Positions 47,601 to 57,760 of a stretch of 64,000 nt of DNA are shown here, piece by piece. The position numbers were made by a program, and so were the translations under genes. Numbering within the stretch: the first letter of the stretch is position 1; each line of letters starts with the position of its first letter. Below the pieces are notes generated by a model, which saw only the letters and a list, made by a program, of their open reading frames with translations, was not told where the DNA came from and searched no databases. Source of the stretch: Chlorocebus sabaeus (lineage: Eukaryota > Chordata > Mammalia > Primates > Cercopithecidae); contig NC_132909.1 in the NCBI RefSeq assembly GCF_047675955.1, positions 41,777,931 through 41,841,930 on the forward strand. Reading direction: 5' to 3'.

Positions 47601-50600
47601 GGCTGGAGTGCAGTGGTGCGATCTCGGCTCACGGCAACCTCTGTCTCTCGGTTCAAGCAATTCTCTTGCCTTAGCCTCCTGAGGAGATGGGATTATAGGC
47701 ACCTGCCACCACGCCTGGCTAATTTTTCTATTTTTAGTAGAGACAGAGTTTACACCATGTTGGTATAAAACAGTCTGGTCTCGAACTCCTGAGCTCAGGC
47801 GATCCACCGGCCTCGGCGTCCCAAAGTGCTGGGATTACAGGCGTGAGCCACTGCGCCTGGCAGGGACTGGCTTTTTTTTTTTTTTTTAAATCTTTCAACC
47901 TTTCATCTATGTCAACTGTTTCATTCACTCTCACCTACCTGGGGGTTTCACTACCATACTGTGTCTCTTCATATTCCAGGGATCTTTTCCTTGCTCCAGA
48001 CAGGTGATCAGATTTGGCTTAGAGACATCAATACCTGCTTTATTAAAAATAAATAACATGAATCTTGCCCGTATTCTCTAATTGCCTACCTAGTACCATG
48101 CTTAATAAAGAGGATGTAATAGAATATTCTAGAAAATTTATCCCAAAATACTATTTAATGACAGAAAGTTCTTAACATTTAGAAAATATTTTAAATTTGT
48201 AGGTGCTTAATTTCACCACCCAGTATTCATGGATAAAAAATTAGTGGTGGCATATAGATTTTAACATATGGGCAACAATATTTTATACCACTAAATTTCT
48301 GAAATTATCACTACTCTAGAGTGAAGGATATAGACCAGCTCAGAAATGTAAAAAGATCAGGCCAAGATAAAACATCCTGAAGAATTTTTTTTTTTACACG
48401 GACAATTCCTCAAGATTTTTTTAAAACAGGCATCAGAAACTCATTTATGAAAAGCATAAATTATCAAAAATTATTCTACGAAAACAGAGAAATGAAAACT
48501 TTAGGGTATATAAGGAATTGTGTATTAAAGTTATTCTCACCCAAGACCAGGTTTCTGTAGTTCTCTAACATCACTTTCCTATACAAATCTTGCTGAGCAG
48601 TGTCCAGGCATTGCCACTCCTCCAGAGAGAATTCTATGGCCACATCCCTAAATGTCAACGGCCCCTGAAACAAACACACACACGCATGCACACATGCACA
48701 CAAACACACATATTTACACGTGGGCAAAATTTATCATTTGAGTTAAGGTTAAATGAGAGAGTAAAAAAGTTTGGTTCTGACTTACAGGAATGACTGAAGT
48801 TATCCAACAATTTTCAACACAGAAATATTCTCTAATGTATTCTTTGAGGGATGAGAATGGTATAAGATCTACAACACCAGTGTATACATACTTTTATGAA
48901 TACTAAAGTATAAAACTAAATGCATGAACACAAACATGTACTTTTTTAGTGCTATATTTGCCACACAAAGAACGAGTTGTATATATTTTTCAGACAAAAA
49001 AGATGTTGAGTTAGAAGGCACCTCTCAAATTTTAATGTGAACAATAAACTGAAGATCTTGGGCACAATTTTTTTTCCAGAAGATCTGAAATAAACTCTGC
49101 TTTCTGAATTTCTAACAAGCCCACTAGTAATGCCAATGTGTTTGGCCCAGAAAGAATATTTTGTCAAATATCCCGTAAGTGGAAGAACCTGTGTTTTACT
49201 CAATTTTTCTGCCCTGTAAACAAAGACAAGAGTCTTCATTTTCCAAAGACAGATATATGCAAGGAAAACCTAAGAAAGAAAGGCAGCTGCCGGATTAAAT
49301 GCGATGGTTTATGCACAGCTCTTCTTTAGCTACATAAAGATACTTAATAATGAAGAGAAAAATAATGAACTCTATAGTGAAGTATTTCAGAGAGCTCTTT
49401 AAGTAAATTTTAAAATCAACTGCATTAGGACAAATGTTTATGATGTGCTGATGCGATGCACACAGAAGAACACATCATCACTGCTGAGATACTGCCTCTC
49501 AAAAAGTAAATTCTAGTCTGAACTTAACCACACAGAAAAGTCAGTATTATGTGGAGTTCAAGATGCAGATATCTTCTATGTTCTGTAATTTTTAATAACA
49601 TTTTAAAGTAGTCTTTCTTTAGCACCCGAGAGAGCAGGTATCTCTCAATAACTTTTTTTCAGAATTTTCAGGGTAATAAACGCTATCCTGTTTAAATAAG
49701 CATTTTCTTAATCCTGTTCCGCACAGAGTTAATGGAGAAAACAGATGAAGTCACAAGACTACATGCTATTTATCTTTACTAAGGAGCCCAGCTTTCCGCC
49801 AATGGGAATCTTGAATATCTACATTTTCCCATGTTCAACAGCAACAAAGGGAACATTTTAAATAGTGCAGACTATAAATTCATTTTAAGAATTTTGCATG
49901 GCATATAAGAAGTCATGCTTTAGAGAGTGTAGAGAAGGTTCTGGGATATAGGAGAGAAACATTTTGCAGAGACCCTTGACTATCACAAGAATTTTAAAAA
50001 GTCGTTAAACTCATTAGGGGAAAAGAAACACAAGTAGAGAAGTAAAGGTTTGCAAGGACTAAATGCATGGCATTCCATGAGGCAGAGTAGACACAGATCT
50101 TCATCTGAGACATATTTAGCTGAAAAAAAAAAAGCCATTTTTCCTCTTTTGCCTTCTTTGGAAATCCTTTTCAGATGACATTCTCTGGAGAAGTTACACC
50201 TGCATCTTGAGAAAATTCCTGTAAAGAAGTCAGCACCACCCATTTACCTGCAAGCCTCACAACTACAGAACAAAGAACTAAGACCTGCAGAAAAAGCCCA
50301 CCCATTTCTGTCCTTTATAACAGCAGAGATTCAGGAACAACGAGCTGCTCAATGAATATAAAAATATGTTTCTCTATTCCTGTCTTCATGTGCCCGCCCT
50401 TGCCACAAACACCAGCAATTTCTGCTATGGTGATGAAAATATGGGTCACACTGACCTCTTCCTATTAAAACCAAATAGAACAGTTCCTGTGACTACCTTT
50501 TAGTGCAAAGGTGAAACTCAACTCTTATGAATGTATCTTGAACCCCACCCACTTGATTTTGTCCTCACCTTAGAGTCACATGAGAAACAATTAAAACAAT

Positions 50601-53600
50601 ATGAATACTTTCACCTAGAACAATACACAGAACCTGGGGAGATGGCACAAGTAAAGAAAGAGATGTCTGCAAATTGGCCATGTGATCCTAATGAGAAGCC
50701 TGGGCTGATAGTCACTTAGCTAAGCATTGCCTCTCAAGCTTTAATGAACTCAAAAATCACTTGGTAATGTTGGTCCCACTTTATGTAATGTGATTCTGCA
50801 AGTTTAGAAAGGGTCCATGAATGGGTGTTCCAAACAAGTCCCCTGTCAAAGTCAATGTTGCTATGTTGCTCCACCTGGGCTTATCATTAGCATTAGAGAA
50901 AGGAGGCACAGCAGAGAGCCCCTTACATTCAGCACTCTTGCGCAGGTACTATATGCTCAAGAGTATGATACAGAGCACGGTGCTGGGAATAACACATTCT
51001 GTGATTAAATCCTAATAAGACCTTCGAAGTTCATACTAAGTGTTCAATAATTCTCAGGATTTAGATAAAGGGCCCAGAATTAGCACTTCTTCCTCTGTTT
51101 CTCTGTCATTGATTTTCTTAAAAACATATAAACTAAAAGCTAAATATAGACAGATGAAGATATATAAAGAAATATAGACAGAGTTTAATGTAGTTTAGAG
51201 GATTTTTTCTGTTTATATATACTTGTTTGTGACTTGTATAGCAACTACTGGATCTGCAGGAATAGAAAAGTTGCTAAATGGAATGTTTCTGTAAGCACTG
51301 GTTTTACTACAAAATTTAAAAATTAAGATCTTAAAATGTATAGTTTATTTTTCTTATGTATCTACTTTTGGGTTTCAGGATATTGTAAGCACCAGCTCTA
51401 GAAAGTCAGCAGGATTTACCAGCCAAAACGTGAATCTCTATAAATCAGTTTTGTAAGGAAAGACTCCAGAGTGGGGCCAGAGCTAAAAATGCCTCCAAAA
51501 AAAGTGAATCTGATCAGAACTGGGGCAGGGAGAAGACCCTAGGTTGAATTTGTTCTCTATGCCACTGAGGTATTTCCAGTTCTGTTTTTCCTAAGCTTAC
51601 CTAAGAAAAACTTAAATCCCAGAGTTTATGTAACTTTAATCTATTTTTGCCACTGCTCTCTCAATTTTATAACATACACTAATAAGCAATTTAAATGAAT
51701 CTTTTAAAGTTTTCTAGGATAACTTTATTAGAAGATAAATATGTATTCTTAGAAAAGTAAAATAAACACAAATAATAACACCTCTTCAGTCCATAAATAT
51801 CCCTTCAGGTGATAATGATAACATCAGAAGTCACAGCAATATTTTCAAAAAGTGGCCCAAGTTCTTGTTGTTTTTTTTTTTTTCCCCAAACATCTATTCA
51901 TTCTACTAACCATATAATGCTTAATTCAACCATGTATTCAGTTGCTAGTCTAGACTAAAAGTTCCTGGATGGTAGGGACCATGACTGCTTCATCTATTTT
52001 TCAAATGATAATATGAAATGGAAGCTATTAGTTTATTTGAGTTGCCAGACCTCCTCTGTCTTTCACCCAACTACCAGAAAACTTGATAAACTTTAATTTG
52101 GGCACCAACCAAAGTTATCTCTTATGAGGGAGAAAAAAACACAGAATGACTCCTTTCTCTTACACTGAGACACAAGCAGAATTAATCACTCTTGTCAGCC
52201 TGACACAATTCTGTCCCTGACATCCTCAAATGTCTTAAAGAAACCTAGGTGATTGTGAGAGGGTTCCCAGTGACCCAAGGCTGATGGCCCAATGATAAGC
52301 CGAACTGGAGAAACTCAGGCTGATTCTAAATAGAAAATGGAACTGCTTTGGTGGAGCTCCAGAATCTGGACAACCTATCCTGATTTGCTAGCTTTTGGGT
52401 AAGAAGGACAAGAATACTCTACTCCATAATTACAATTTACAGGTAGGTATAGTTGTGGTCATAGCTCTGGATACTTTGTGGCCTTGATCTCTTACTCTGA
52501 AGATGCTTGTTTACACTTATAGATTCTGTCATCAGATTCTATTTATACCTGGAGCCTCTCATATAACTGTAGCAGGTCACCAAACAAGATCTGAAAAGCT
52601 TACAAAGCCACACTCTCAAAGGGGGGCTTTAAGATGTCTATGCTGACATCTCACAGTGCAGAAAATATATTTGGTTGGTTTTCATTACATTCTCAATCGA
52701 AAGTCTGGCCCTGTCCTGTAAATCCCAGGCAGAGGCCTGACCCTATGTGCAGATTCTAGGTGGGATTAACCTGACTCCGCATCCTTGGGTGTTACAGCAA
52801 GTAGAGTACAATCAAAGGATAGATCCCTTCATAGAGGTTCCTCTAGCACATTCTAAGTAATATGTCTACCTAAAAGGAAAAAACTGAGGAAACATGAATT
52901 AGAAAGTTCGCTGGGCCAAGCTCGAGGATTGTAACCTTGGAGCAATGATACATCCTCCAAAGACTGAACAAATAAGAAATTGAATCCCTGAATAGACCAA
53001 TAACAAGCTCCAAACCTGAATTAGTAACAAATAGCCAGTCAGGGCTGGGGGCGGTGGCTCACAAGGTCAGATTGAGACCATCCTGGCTAACACGGTGAAA
53101 TCCCATCTCTACTAAAAACACAAAAAATTAGCCGGGCATGAAGGCAGGCGCCTGTAGTCCCAGCTACTCGGGAGGCTGAGGCAGGAGGATGGCGTGAATC
53201 CGTAAGGCAGAGGTTGCAGTGAGCCGAGATTGTGGCACTGCACTGCAGCCTGGGCGACAGAGTGAGACTCCGTCTCAAAAAATAAATAAATAAAAATAAA
53301 TAAATAAATAAATAGCTGGCTGGGCATGGTGGCTCAGCCTGTAATCCCAGCACTTTGGGAGGCCGAGGCGAGTGGATCACGAGGTCAGAAGTTCAAGAAT
53401 AGCGAACAGCCTGGTCAACATGGTGAAACCCCATCTCTACTAAAAATACAAAAATTAGCTGGGTGTGGTGGTCCACACTTGTAATCCCAGCTACTCAGGT
53501 GGCTGAAGCAGAGAATTGCTTGAACTCGGGAGGTGGAGGTTGCAGTGAACTGAGATTGTGCCACTGCACTCCAGCCTGGGCGACAGAGTGAGACTCTTTC

Positions 53601-56600
53601 TCAAAAAGTAAAATAAAACAAAATTAAATAAATGCATAAATAGCCTACCCACCAAAAACAAAACAAAGAACCAGACAAATTTACAGCTGAATTCTACCAG
53701 ATGTAAAATAAGAGCTGGTACCACTTCTACTAATATTATTTCAAAATACTGAGAAAAAGGGACTTCTTTCCAACTCATTATATAAAAATAGCATTATTCT
53801 GATATGAAAATTTGGCAAATATAAAACAAAAAAATAGAAAACTTGAGGCCAATATTTTTAATGAACATTGATGAAAATATCCTCAACAAAATACTGGCAA
53901 ACCAAATCCAGGAGAACATCAAAAAGCTAATCCACTGTGATCAACTTGGCTGTATCTCTGAAATAAAAAGTTGGTTCAACATACAATTAATAAATGTTAC
54001 TCTTCAAGTAAACAGAACTAAAGACAAAAACCACAAGGTTATTTCAGTAGATGTTAAAAGAGTTTGCAATAAAATTTACCATCCTTCATGTTTAAAACTT
54101 TCAAAAAACTAGGCATTGGAGGTACCTACATCAAAATAATGAGTCATCTAAGTATGACAAACTTACAGTCAACATAGAAAATGAACACAAGCTGGAAGCA
54201 TTCCTTCATGAAAACTGGCACAAGACAAGAATGCTTTTTCTCAAAACTCTTATTCAACACAGAATTGAAAGTCTTGGCCAGAACAATAAGGGAAGAGATA
54301 GAAATAAAAGGCATTCAAACAGGAAGAGAGGAAATCAAACTATGCCTGTGTGCAGATGACAAGATTCTGTATCTTCAAAATCCTACAGTCTCAGCACAAA
54401 ACTTATTTAAACTGATAAACAACTTCAGCAAAGTTTCAGGATACTAAATCAGTAGCATCTCTGATGTACAATAACAAGTACATGGCTAGTGTGACCTTCC
54501 CTGTCCCCTTTTATCTTAGCCTTAACTGCATCTACCTGTAGCTTTCCAGGACTCTGCAGCTTCTGTCAGCAGAAAGCCTTCTTCCATGACTGGAGTGAGC
54601 AGGCTGGAACTTCTGCAGGGGAGGCTCTCCGGAAAAAAAACTAACTAGGCCTTTCATAAACTCCTTTTGCAGGCTCAGTATTAGCCTTAGCTCTGAGTCA
54701 CTGGGCTCCAACTTTAATTTTCATGTTAGAGTTACTCACTTGGTTTTTGAAATTAAGAATTTAAAAAATTCAGCAAAATTACTGAAACACTGTGTTCATA
54801 TAAGGGAAAAAAATTTTAAAGTGCTTACATTTATTTATTTATTTTTGAGACGGAGTCTCTCTCTGTCACCACGCTGGAGTGCAGTGGTGCGATCTTGGCT
54901 CACTACAACCTCAACCTCTTAGGTTCAAGTCTCAGGCTCCCGAGTAGCACTACAGGTGCGTGCCACCATGCCCAGCTAATTTTTGTATTTTTAGTAGACA
55001 CAGGGTTTCACCATGTTGGTCAGGATGGTCTTGATCTCTTAACTTCGTGATGTACCCGCCTCAGCCTCCCAAAGTGCTGTGATTACAGGCGTTAGCCACT
55101 GCGCCCGGCCAAGGTGCTTATACTGTATACCTTAATAAGAAAAGCAGGCCAGGCGCGGTGGCTCAAGCCTGTAATCTCAGCACTTTGGGAGGCCGAGACG
55201 GGTGGATCACGAGGTCAGGAGATGGAGACCATCCTGATTAACACGGGGAAACCCCGTCTCTACTAAAAAATACAAAAAAGTAGCCGGGCGCGGTGGCGGG
55301 CGCCTGTAGTCCCAGCGACTCGGGAGGCTGAGGCAGGAGAATGGCGTGAACCTGGGAGGCGGAGCTTGCAGTGGGCCAAGATTAGGCCACAGCACTCCAG
55401 CCTGGGCGACAGTGAGACTATGTCCCCCACCCAAAAAAAAAAAATAAATAATAAATAATAAACAAATAACAGATGTGTCTGACTCATGTTTCAAGTAAGG
55501 CCATTCAATCACTTGATTCTTCCACCCACTCCTGCTCATTGTGTGCTCAAGAACCACCCATCCAGAAGACACTGCACTATTTCTCGGTGACTGTCCCACT
55601 TGCATTTTACTTGGCAAGCTCTTACACCATCTCACTGGAGTCAGTTTTGTTTTCGTTCTTGTCTTTTGGGATACTATTTTTTGGTCACAAAATTTTCACT
55701 TTTTTTTTACTCTCTTTCTTTTACTATATTTATTTCACTATTTTTCTGCTCCCCTTAGAGAATCCAGGGGGCAGAAATTATTTCTGTGTTTGCCCCTCAT
55801 TACCAGCATCTGATTGGCTGACCAGCAATTTGTCTCCAAGAAATGGAAGCCTGGTTGGGTAAAGGCAATTTTAACATTTCAAGGGGTTACCCTTTCAAAA
55901 TAAGAGTCTACCGGCAGATTCCCCTTAGCCCCAGAATATCCACTTGCTCCCTTGAGAGGGTACACTCCATACCTCAGGTCATCTTATGGGAGAAAATACA
56001 CCAGAAGCTGAAATCCAATGGACACTCCAGCTAACATAACCATGGCAGTTACCTTTGTGTATCCCCAGATAGTACTGAAACCCATGCACACAAAAAAACC
56101 AAAGGGTGGCTGAGGACACATCACCCCGTAAATTTTCCAAAGGAGAACTTTGACCCAAAAACATTCCGGTAACATCTCTGTGCCTAGACAAGATAAAAGC
56201 AAAAGAGACACACAGATTTATGACAGTATAGTGTCAGGGTATTATTATTTGCTTTCTTTTCATGGGAAATATTTACAGACAACAAATCTCCTTAAACGCA
56301 CCATTTAACCATTTAATGCTTTGCCAAAAAAATAATTAAAATATGGTATAAAAAAGTACACTAGAAGACAAAAAGGCAATAATATGAATTAGGGAGGAAA
56401 AGCTGGCATTTGGGAACGTCAGAAGAAACTGGAAATTATCTTACTGCAAGCCAGAGAGAGGCTGGAGAAATGGGGGATGGGTTCCAAGACGCTGCTTGGG
56501 ACACAGGTGAAAAATACAGTAGAAAATCAGTTCCCTGTGGAGTGTGAAAATAAATAAGTGGCAGGCAATTAGACTGAGGTATCTCTAGTCCCTGGATTCT

Positions 56601-57355
56601 TACTTAAAAAAAAAAAAAATCTAAATCTAACTCAGGTGCATTATTTTTAATTACTACATTCAGAGAAACAAAATTCAGGCTTCAGCAACTATAAACTGCC
56701 AATTAAGCTTTGATTACATAACCAGGAAATTTTCACCTTTAATGCACAAATTAAGAAACCACGTAACTGTACCTAACCAATTACTAAATTTGGTTTCTTC
56801 ACCATGCATTTTATAAAAGATTTTCCTTCAAGCCTCTCCCACAGACCACAAACTACAAAACATCGCTGGGTGCTCTACAATTATAGAACCACTCTGATTA
56901 AATTCTTTAATATTTTTGCAGTGACTCCATAAATTTTTAATAGGAGAAAATAGCAACTGGGAACCCCACGGACCAAAGCTCTTCCCATTCATGAACCCGC
57001 AACCCAACTCAGGATTCTCCCCTGACGACCCTCCCGTGGTCCCTGCACAATCTGAGACGCGGTGCTGCGGGGGCAGAGCTGCCAGAGAGGGATCCAGGCA
57101 GGGCACAGTCACAGTGCAGGGAAAAGACAAAACGCCCGAGGCCCCGGCTGTCGACGCAGCCGCCAACTTATGACTGAAGGAGACTGAGGCCGAGCTGGGC
57201 AAGGAAAACTCGGGCGCAGATTGTGGAGCTGACTGCGAGGAGGCCTGAGTCACGCCACAGCCACTTCCCACCGGTTCCAAGCAACCCCTTGCCCTCTCTC
57301 GTGATGTCGGACTCGGCACTCTCACCATTTCTAGGCTTTCAGGGGGTCCTGGCAT
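28486..57355 (-). CDS. KRAB-C2H2 zinc-finger protein gene (ZNF91-like clade), four coding exons joined
   Basis: The coding sequence joins 57355-57326, 48664-48541, 48034-47939 and 30392-28486, giving 2157 nt and 718 residues with no internal stop. All three introns use GT/AG with compatible phases. Residues 1-10 are the leader, 11-51 KRAB A, 52-83 KRAB B, 84-180 the acidic/basic spacer with one vestigial finger, and about 181-712 contain 19 C2H2 units of 28 residues. Proteins of this architecture are nuclear DNA-binding repressors that use KRAB to recruit TRIM28 (KAP1); that role is family knowledge, not shown here. The leader, the spacer (VICSHFAEDL start) and the HTGEKPYKCEECGKAF units match the primate chr19p12/chr7q11 ZNF91-like clusters. 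The exact orthologue is unresolved, so no symbol is given. The frame looks intact and the gene is probably functional, although expression cannot be seen. Confidence 0.9.
30702..30845 (+). mobile_element. Alu with large internal deletion
   Basis: CTCAACCTGTAATCTCAGC joins directly to the right-arm end; only about 140 bp remain. It lies just inside intron 3. Confidence 0.85.
31114..31418 (+). mobile_element. Alu
   Basis: GGTCAGGCGTGGTGGCTCAC to A-tail. Confidence 0.93.
31612..31919 (+). mobile_element. Alu
   Basis: GGCCAGGTGCAGTAGCTCAT to an (AAAT)n tail. Confidence 0.93.
32230..32520 (+). mobile_element. Alu
   Basis: GGCTGGGTGCAGAGGCTCAT to A10. Confidence 0.93.
33001..33447. other. No recognised feature
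   Basis: Mixed-composition intron 3 sequence with a pyrimidine tract and AG near 33330-33348. No gene or named repeat was recognised. Confidence 0.5.
33448..33885 (+). repeat. Interspersed repeat, name not recalled
   Basis: TGTGATAGTTAATACTGAGT through GGGTGGGCACCATCTAATCAGC and GGACCTTGTGATCATGTGAG to CCTCTAGAGAACCC is a layout I know from many primate loci. The family name is uncertain. Confidence 0.55.
33886..34190. other. DNA left of the provirus
   Basis: The AGAACTCAGCAAAACACTGAACTTACA end resembles part of an old repeat cut by the provirus. No continuation was found beyond the 3' LTR. Confidence 0.4.
34191..34698 (+). repeat. 5' LTR of the provirus (MER9-like)
   Basis: Begins TGTTGGGAACAGGCC and ends TCTCAGTA, where the 3' LTR has TCTCAGCA, so the terminal CA has mutated to TA. 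A polyadenylation-type AATAAA lies near 34548, followed by a GT-rich stretch. Same length as the 3' LTR. Confidence 0.9.
34701..34718 (+). other. Primer-binding site, Lys-tRNA type, mutated
   Basis: TTGCGTCCATCATGGGGG lies two bases after the LTR and differs at five positions from TGGCGCCCAACGTGGGGC, the Lys-tRNA complement that defines the HERV-K group. Confidence 0.8.
34760..36150 (+). pseudogene. Provirus gag remnant (matrix, capsid, nucleocapsid)
   Basis: Reading frames are broken by several stops. The major homology region is recognisable (QGPKEPCMDF near 35632). The first nucleocapsid zinc knuckle CFNCGKHGHTKKEC at 35917-35958 keeps all four ligands. The second (CPKSKKGKHWVNHC) has Ser in place of its second Cys. 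In a working virus Gag forms the particle core and packages RNA; this copy cannot encode a full protein. Confidence 0.85.
36190..36890 (+). pseudogene. Provirus pro remnant: dUTPase, aspartic protease and G-patch
   Basis: The dUTPase part (about 36200-36530) shows GPLPAGT, LGRSS and GVIDSDYNGDI. It contains a 27-bp in-frame tandem duplication (36341-36367 and 36368-36394, one mismatch). The protease active site, normally DTGAD, reads HTGGD, with the catalytic Asp codon changed to His at 36654-36656. A betaretroviral G-patch (MGYVPGMGLEKN) follows at 36764-36815, after a frame change. Confidence 0.85.
36890..39360 (+). pseudogene. Provirus pol remnant (reverse transcriptase, RNase H, integrase)
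   Basis: RT starts near 36900 (KPIWIEQWPLS) and has SPWNSPVFVIKKKSGKWR and later the catalytic YMDD at 37419-37430, but shifts and stops interrupt it from about 37190. RNase H has FTDGSSNGKA near 38240 and SDSPYMVHS near 38380. Integrase shows the HHCC zinc module (HNLTH...CPTC) at 38625-38720, then WQMDVTY, TDNAPGYTS and a VERMN segment for the DD35E triad, spread over two frames. The RT-RNase H stretch looks shortened. Confidence 0.88.
39420..40505 (+). pseudogene. Provirus env remnant with large internal loss
   Basis: A signal-peptide-like hydrophobic start (LVVAMIAVITIAV) is encoded near 39600-39650. The next recognisable piece is the ectodomain and membrane anchor of the transmembrane subunit (VSSMIVLLICV near 40390). 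At about 0.9 kb the gene is roughly half the usual length, and stops are present throughout. No product is expected. Confidence 0.7.
40505..40519 (+). other. Polypurine tract of the provirus
   Basis: CAAAGAAGGGGGACA directly abuts the 3' LTR start, the position where plus-strand synthesis is primed in retroviruses. Confidence 0.8.
40520..41027 (+). repeat. 3' LTR of the provirus (MER9-like)
   Basis: TGTTGGGAACAGGCC to TCTCAGCA, same length as the 5' LTR. The largest difference between the two is a gap where the 5' copy has CTCAGCTCTG (near 34581) and local changes around CCCACGCTAAGG. Confidence 0.9.
41160..41285 (+). mobile_element. Alu right-arm fragment
   Basis: From GTGAGATTGAGGGAGGAGAA to CTCCATCTC, abutting the next Alu. 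Confidence 0.8.
41286..41588 (+). mobile_element. AluY lacking its first bases
   Basis: Begins at GCCTGTAATCCCAGC; A33 tail. Confidence 0.92.
41622..41936 (-). mobile_element. Alu facing the previous one tail to tail
   Basis: T32 head at 41624-41655; 34 bp separate the two tails. Confidence 0.94.
42281..42597 (+). mobile_element. Alu in L1
   Basis: Contains a local duplication around ATGTATTTTTAGTCTCTACT. Confidence 0.93.
42640..42950 (+). mobile_element. AluY, Old World monkey type
   Basis: Target duplication AAAAAACGAGATGA on both sides; CTAGCCGGGCGAGGTGGCG variant. Confidence 0.95.
43958..44270 (-). mobile_element. Old Alu (AluJ-like)
   Basis: GGAGATAGGGTCTCACTCTG head; strongly diverged right arm. 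Confidence 0.85.
44541..44855 (+). mobile_element. Alu
   Basis: AAGAATATATACAAGA on both sides. Confidence 0.95.
45301..45610 (+). mobile_element. Alu
   Basis: GGCCGGGTGCGGTGGCTCAC to A25 tail. Confidence 0.94.
46131..46430 (+). mobile_element. Alu in L1
   Basis: GGCCAGGCATGGTGGCTCAC to A-tail. Confidence 0.94.
46445..46737 (-). mobile_element. Alu facing the previous one tail to tail
   Basis: Starts 15 bp after the previous tail; diverged. Confidence 0.92.
47559..47862 (-). mobile_element. Alu next to the KRAB B exon
   Basis: Has an internal insertion (GTATAAAACAGTCTGG) in the right arm. Confidence 0.93.
47939..48034 (-). CDS. Coding exon 3: KRAB B box
   Basis: The 96-nt exon lies between acceptor AATAAAGCAG and donor GTAGGTGAGA. 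It reads IDVSKPNLITCLEQGKDPW followed by NMKRHSMVVKPP, the classic B box of this clade. It starts at codon position 2 (completing Gly 52) and leaves one G that joins TT of exon 4 to form Val 84. An Alu lies 77 bp downstream on the plus-strand map. The exon is too short to appear as a long open frame and was found from the motif and splice sites. Confidence 0.92.
48035..48540 (-). other. Intron 2 of the zinc-finger gene
   Basis: A 506-bp A/T-rich intron between the KRAB A and KRAB B exons. I see no repeat or other feature in it. Confidence 0.85.
48541..48664 (-). CDS. Coding exon 2: KRAB A box
   Basis: The exon follows the acceptor TTTGTTTCAG and encodes KRAB A beginning GPLTFRDVAIEF, with intact DV, LEEW and MLENYRNLV motifs needed for TRIM28 recruitment in this family. 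It ends with one base of a split Gly codon before the donor GTGAGAATAA. It is 124 nt long; relatives typically have 127. The missing three bases remove one Phe from the usual NLVFLG at the exon end, giving NLVLG without breaking the frame. A TG-rich tract lies on the intron side of the acceptor. Confidence 0.93.
48668..48712 (+). repeat. CA-rich tract beside the KRAB A acceptor
   Basis: Interrupted CA repeat. On the gene strand it is a TG tract leading directly into TTTGTTTCAG. Confidence 0.8.
53044..53314 (+). mobile_element. Alu with internal deletion
   Basis: GGTGGCTCACAAGGTCAG loses about 45 bp. Tail (AAAT)n. Confidence 0.9.
53319..53632 (+). mobile_element. Alu
   Basis: Follows the previous Alu directly; contains a short insertion (AATAGCGAACAG). 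Confidence 0.93.
53655..54446 (+). mobile_element. Old L1 ORF2 fragment
   Basis: Encodes a broken reverse transcriptase: ILANQIQENIKKLIHCDQLG, then a degenerate catalytic motif CADD in place of FADD at about 54351-54362, then NNFSKVSGY. Truncated at both ends; lies in intron 1 of the ZNF gene. Confidence 0.85.
54830..55110 (-). mobile_element. Alu
   Basis: (TTTA)n head; AAGTGCTTA / AAGGTGCTTA flanks. Confidence 0.93.
55148..55452 (+). mobile_element. AluY
   Basis: GGCCAGGCGCGGTGGCTCAA, GAGACGGGTGGATCACGAGG. Confidence 0.94.
57326..57355 (-). CDS. Coding exon 1 of the KRAB zinc-finger gene (leader MPGPPESLEM)
   Basis: The ATG at 57355-57353 has A at -3. Ten codons give MPGPPESLEM, the standard leader of this ZNF family (commonly MPGPPGSLEM). 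The exon ends in ATG followed by the donor GTGAGAGTG at 57325-57317, phase 0. A longer open frame continues through the donor into the intron, but that is read-through, because the next exon starts with GPLTFRDV exactly as expected after this leader. Confidence 0.88.
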
Positions 57356-57760
57356 CTTAGCTATGGATCTCCAAATACCTTCAGGTCATGAAGCCACACA
57401 CGCTGACGACACAGAACAGTAGAGACACCTGAAGCTCAGCAACAGCGAGAAACAATGGCCCAGCCACATCCCGGAAGCCGTCCTTTCCACTCCAGCTGTG
57501 TGCCTGATTGGACGGTTCCCAGCTCAGTGCTCCTGATTGGATAAGGTTTAAGGACCCGCCCCTTCAGGCCCTGAGTGACAGAAGATATGACCAAATGCTG
57601 GGCGAAGTGAAGAAAGAGTGACAGCCCAGGCTGCAGCCTTTTCAGGCAGGGCTTCCTCCCTAAGCTGAGCCAGGCCCACCTTAGAGGGTATTTTCCCTTA
57701 ACCTTGTGTATAAGGTCATAAGCAGTTATAAATAATATATGGCTATTCACAAATTTAAAA
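57356..57760 (-). promoter_or_regulatory. Promoter region and 5' UTR of the KRAB zinc-finger gene
   Basis: The DNA upstream of the initiator is GC- and CpG-richer than its surroundings, and this extends into intron 1 as far as about 57000. Two ATTGG motifs (CCAAT on the gene strand) are at 57507-57511 and 57536-57540, and a GC box CCCGCCCC is at 57555-57562. No TATA box is evident, which is usual for these ZNF promoters. The transcription start cannot be placed from sequence alone. Confidence 0.6.

Larger units (their letters stand above)
30393..47938 (-). other. Intron 3 of the zinc-finger gene (17.5 kb, repeat-filled)
   Basis: This intron separates KRAB B from the finger exon, the usual position of the long intron in the family. 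It has been the main landing site for insertions: the provirus at 34191-41027, L1 fragments at 31419-33000, 41975-43955 and 45990-47250, and many Alus. The provirus and the L1 pieces lie antisense to the gene. Confidence 0.85.
48665..57325 (-). other. Intron 1 of the zinc-finger gene
   Basis: It separates the leader exon from KRAB A. It holds Alus at 53044-53632, 54830-55110 and 55148-55452 and an L1 ORF2 fragment at 53655-54446. A tract near 51930-52020 resembles an L2/MIR 3' segment (weak). In 48720-51900, 52020-53040 and 55460-57000 I recognise no gene or named repeat. Confidence 0.75.

Noticed and set aside
56828..57355. Minus-strand 175-codon frame starting at the ZNF initiator
   Set aside because: Only the first ten codons belong to the protein. 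The rest is intron read-through past a good GTGAG donor and lacks KRAB.
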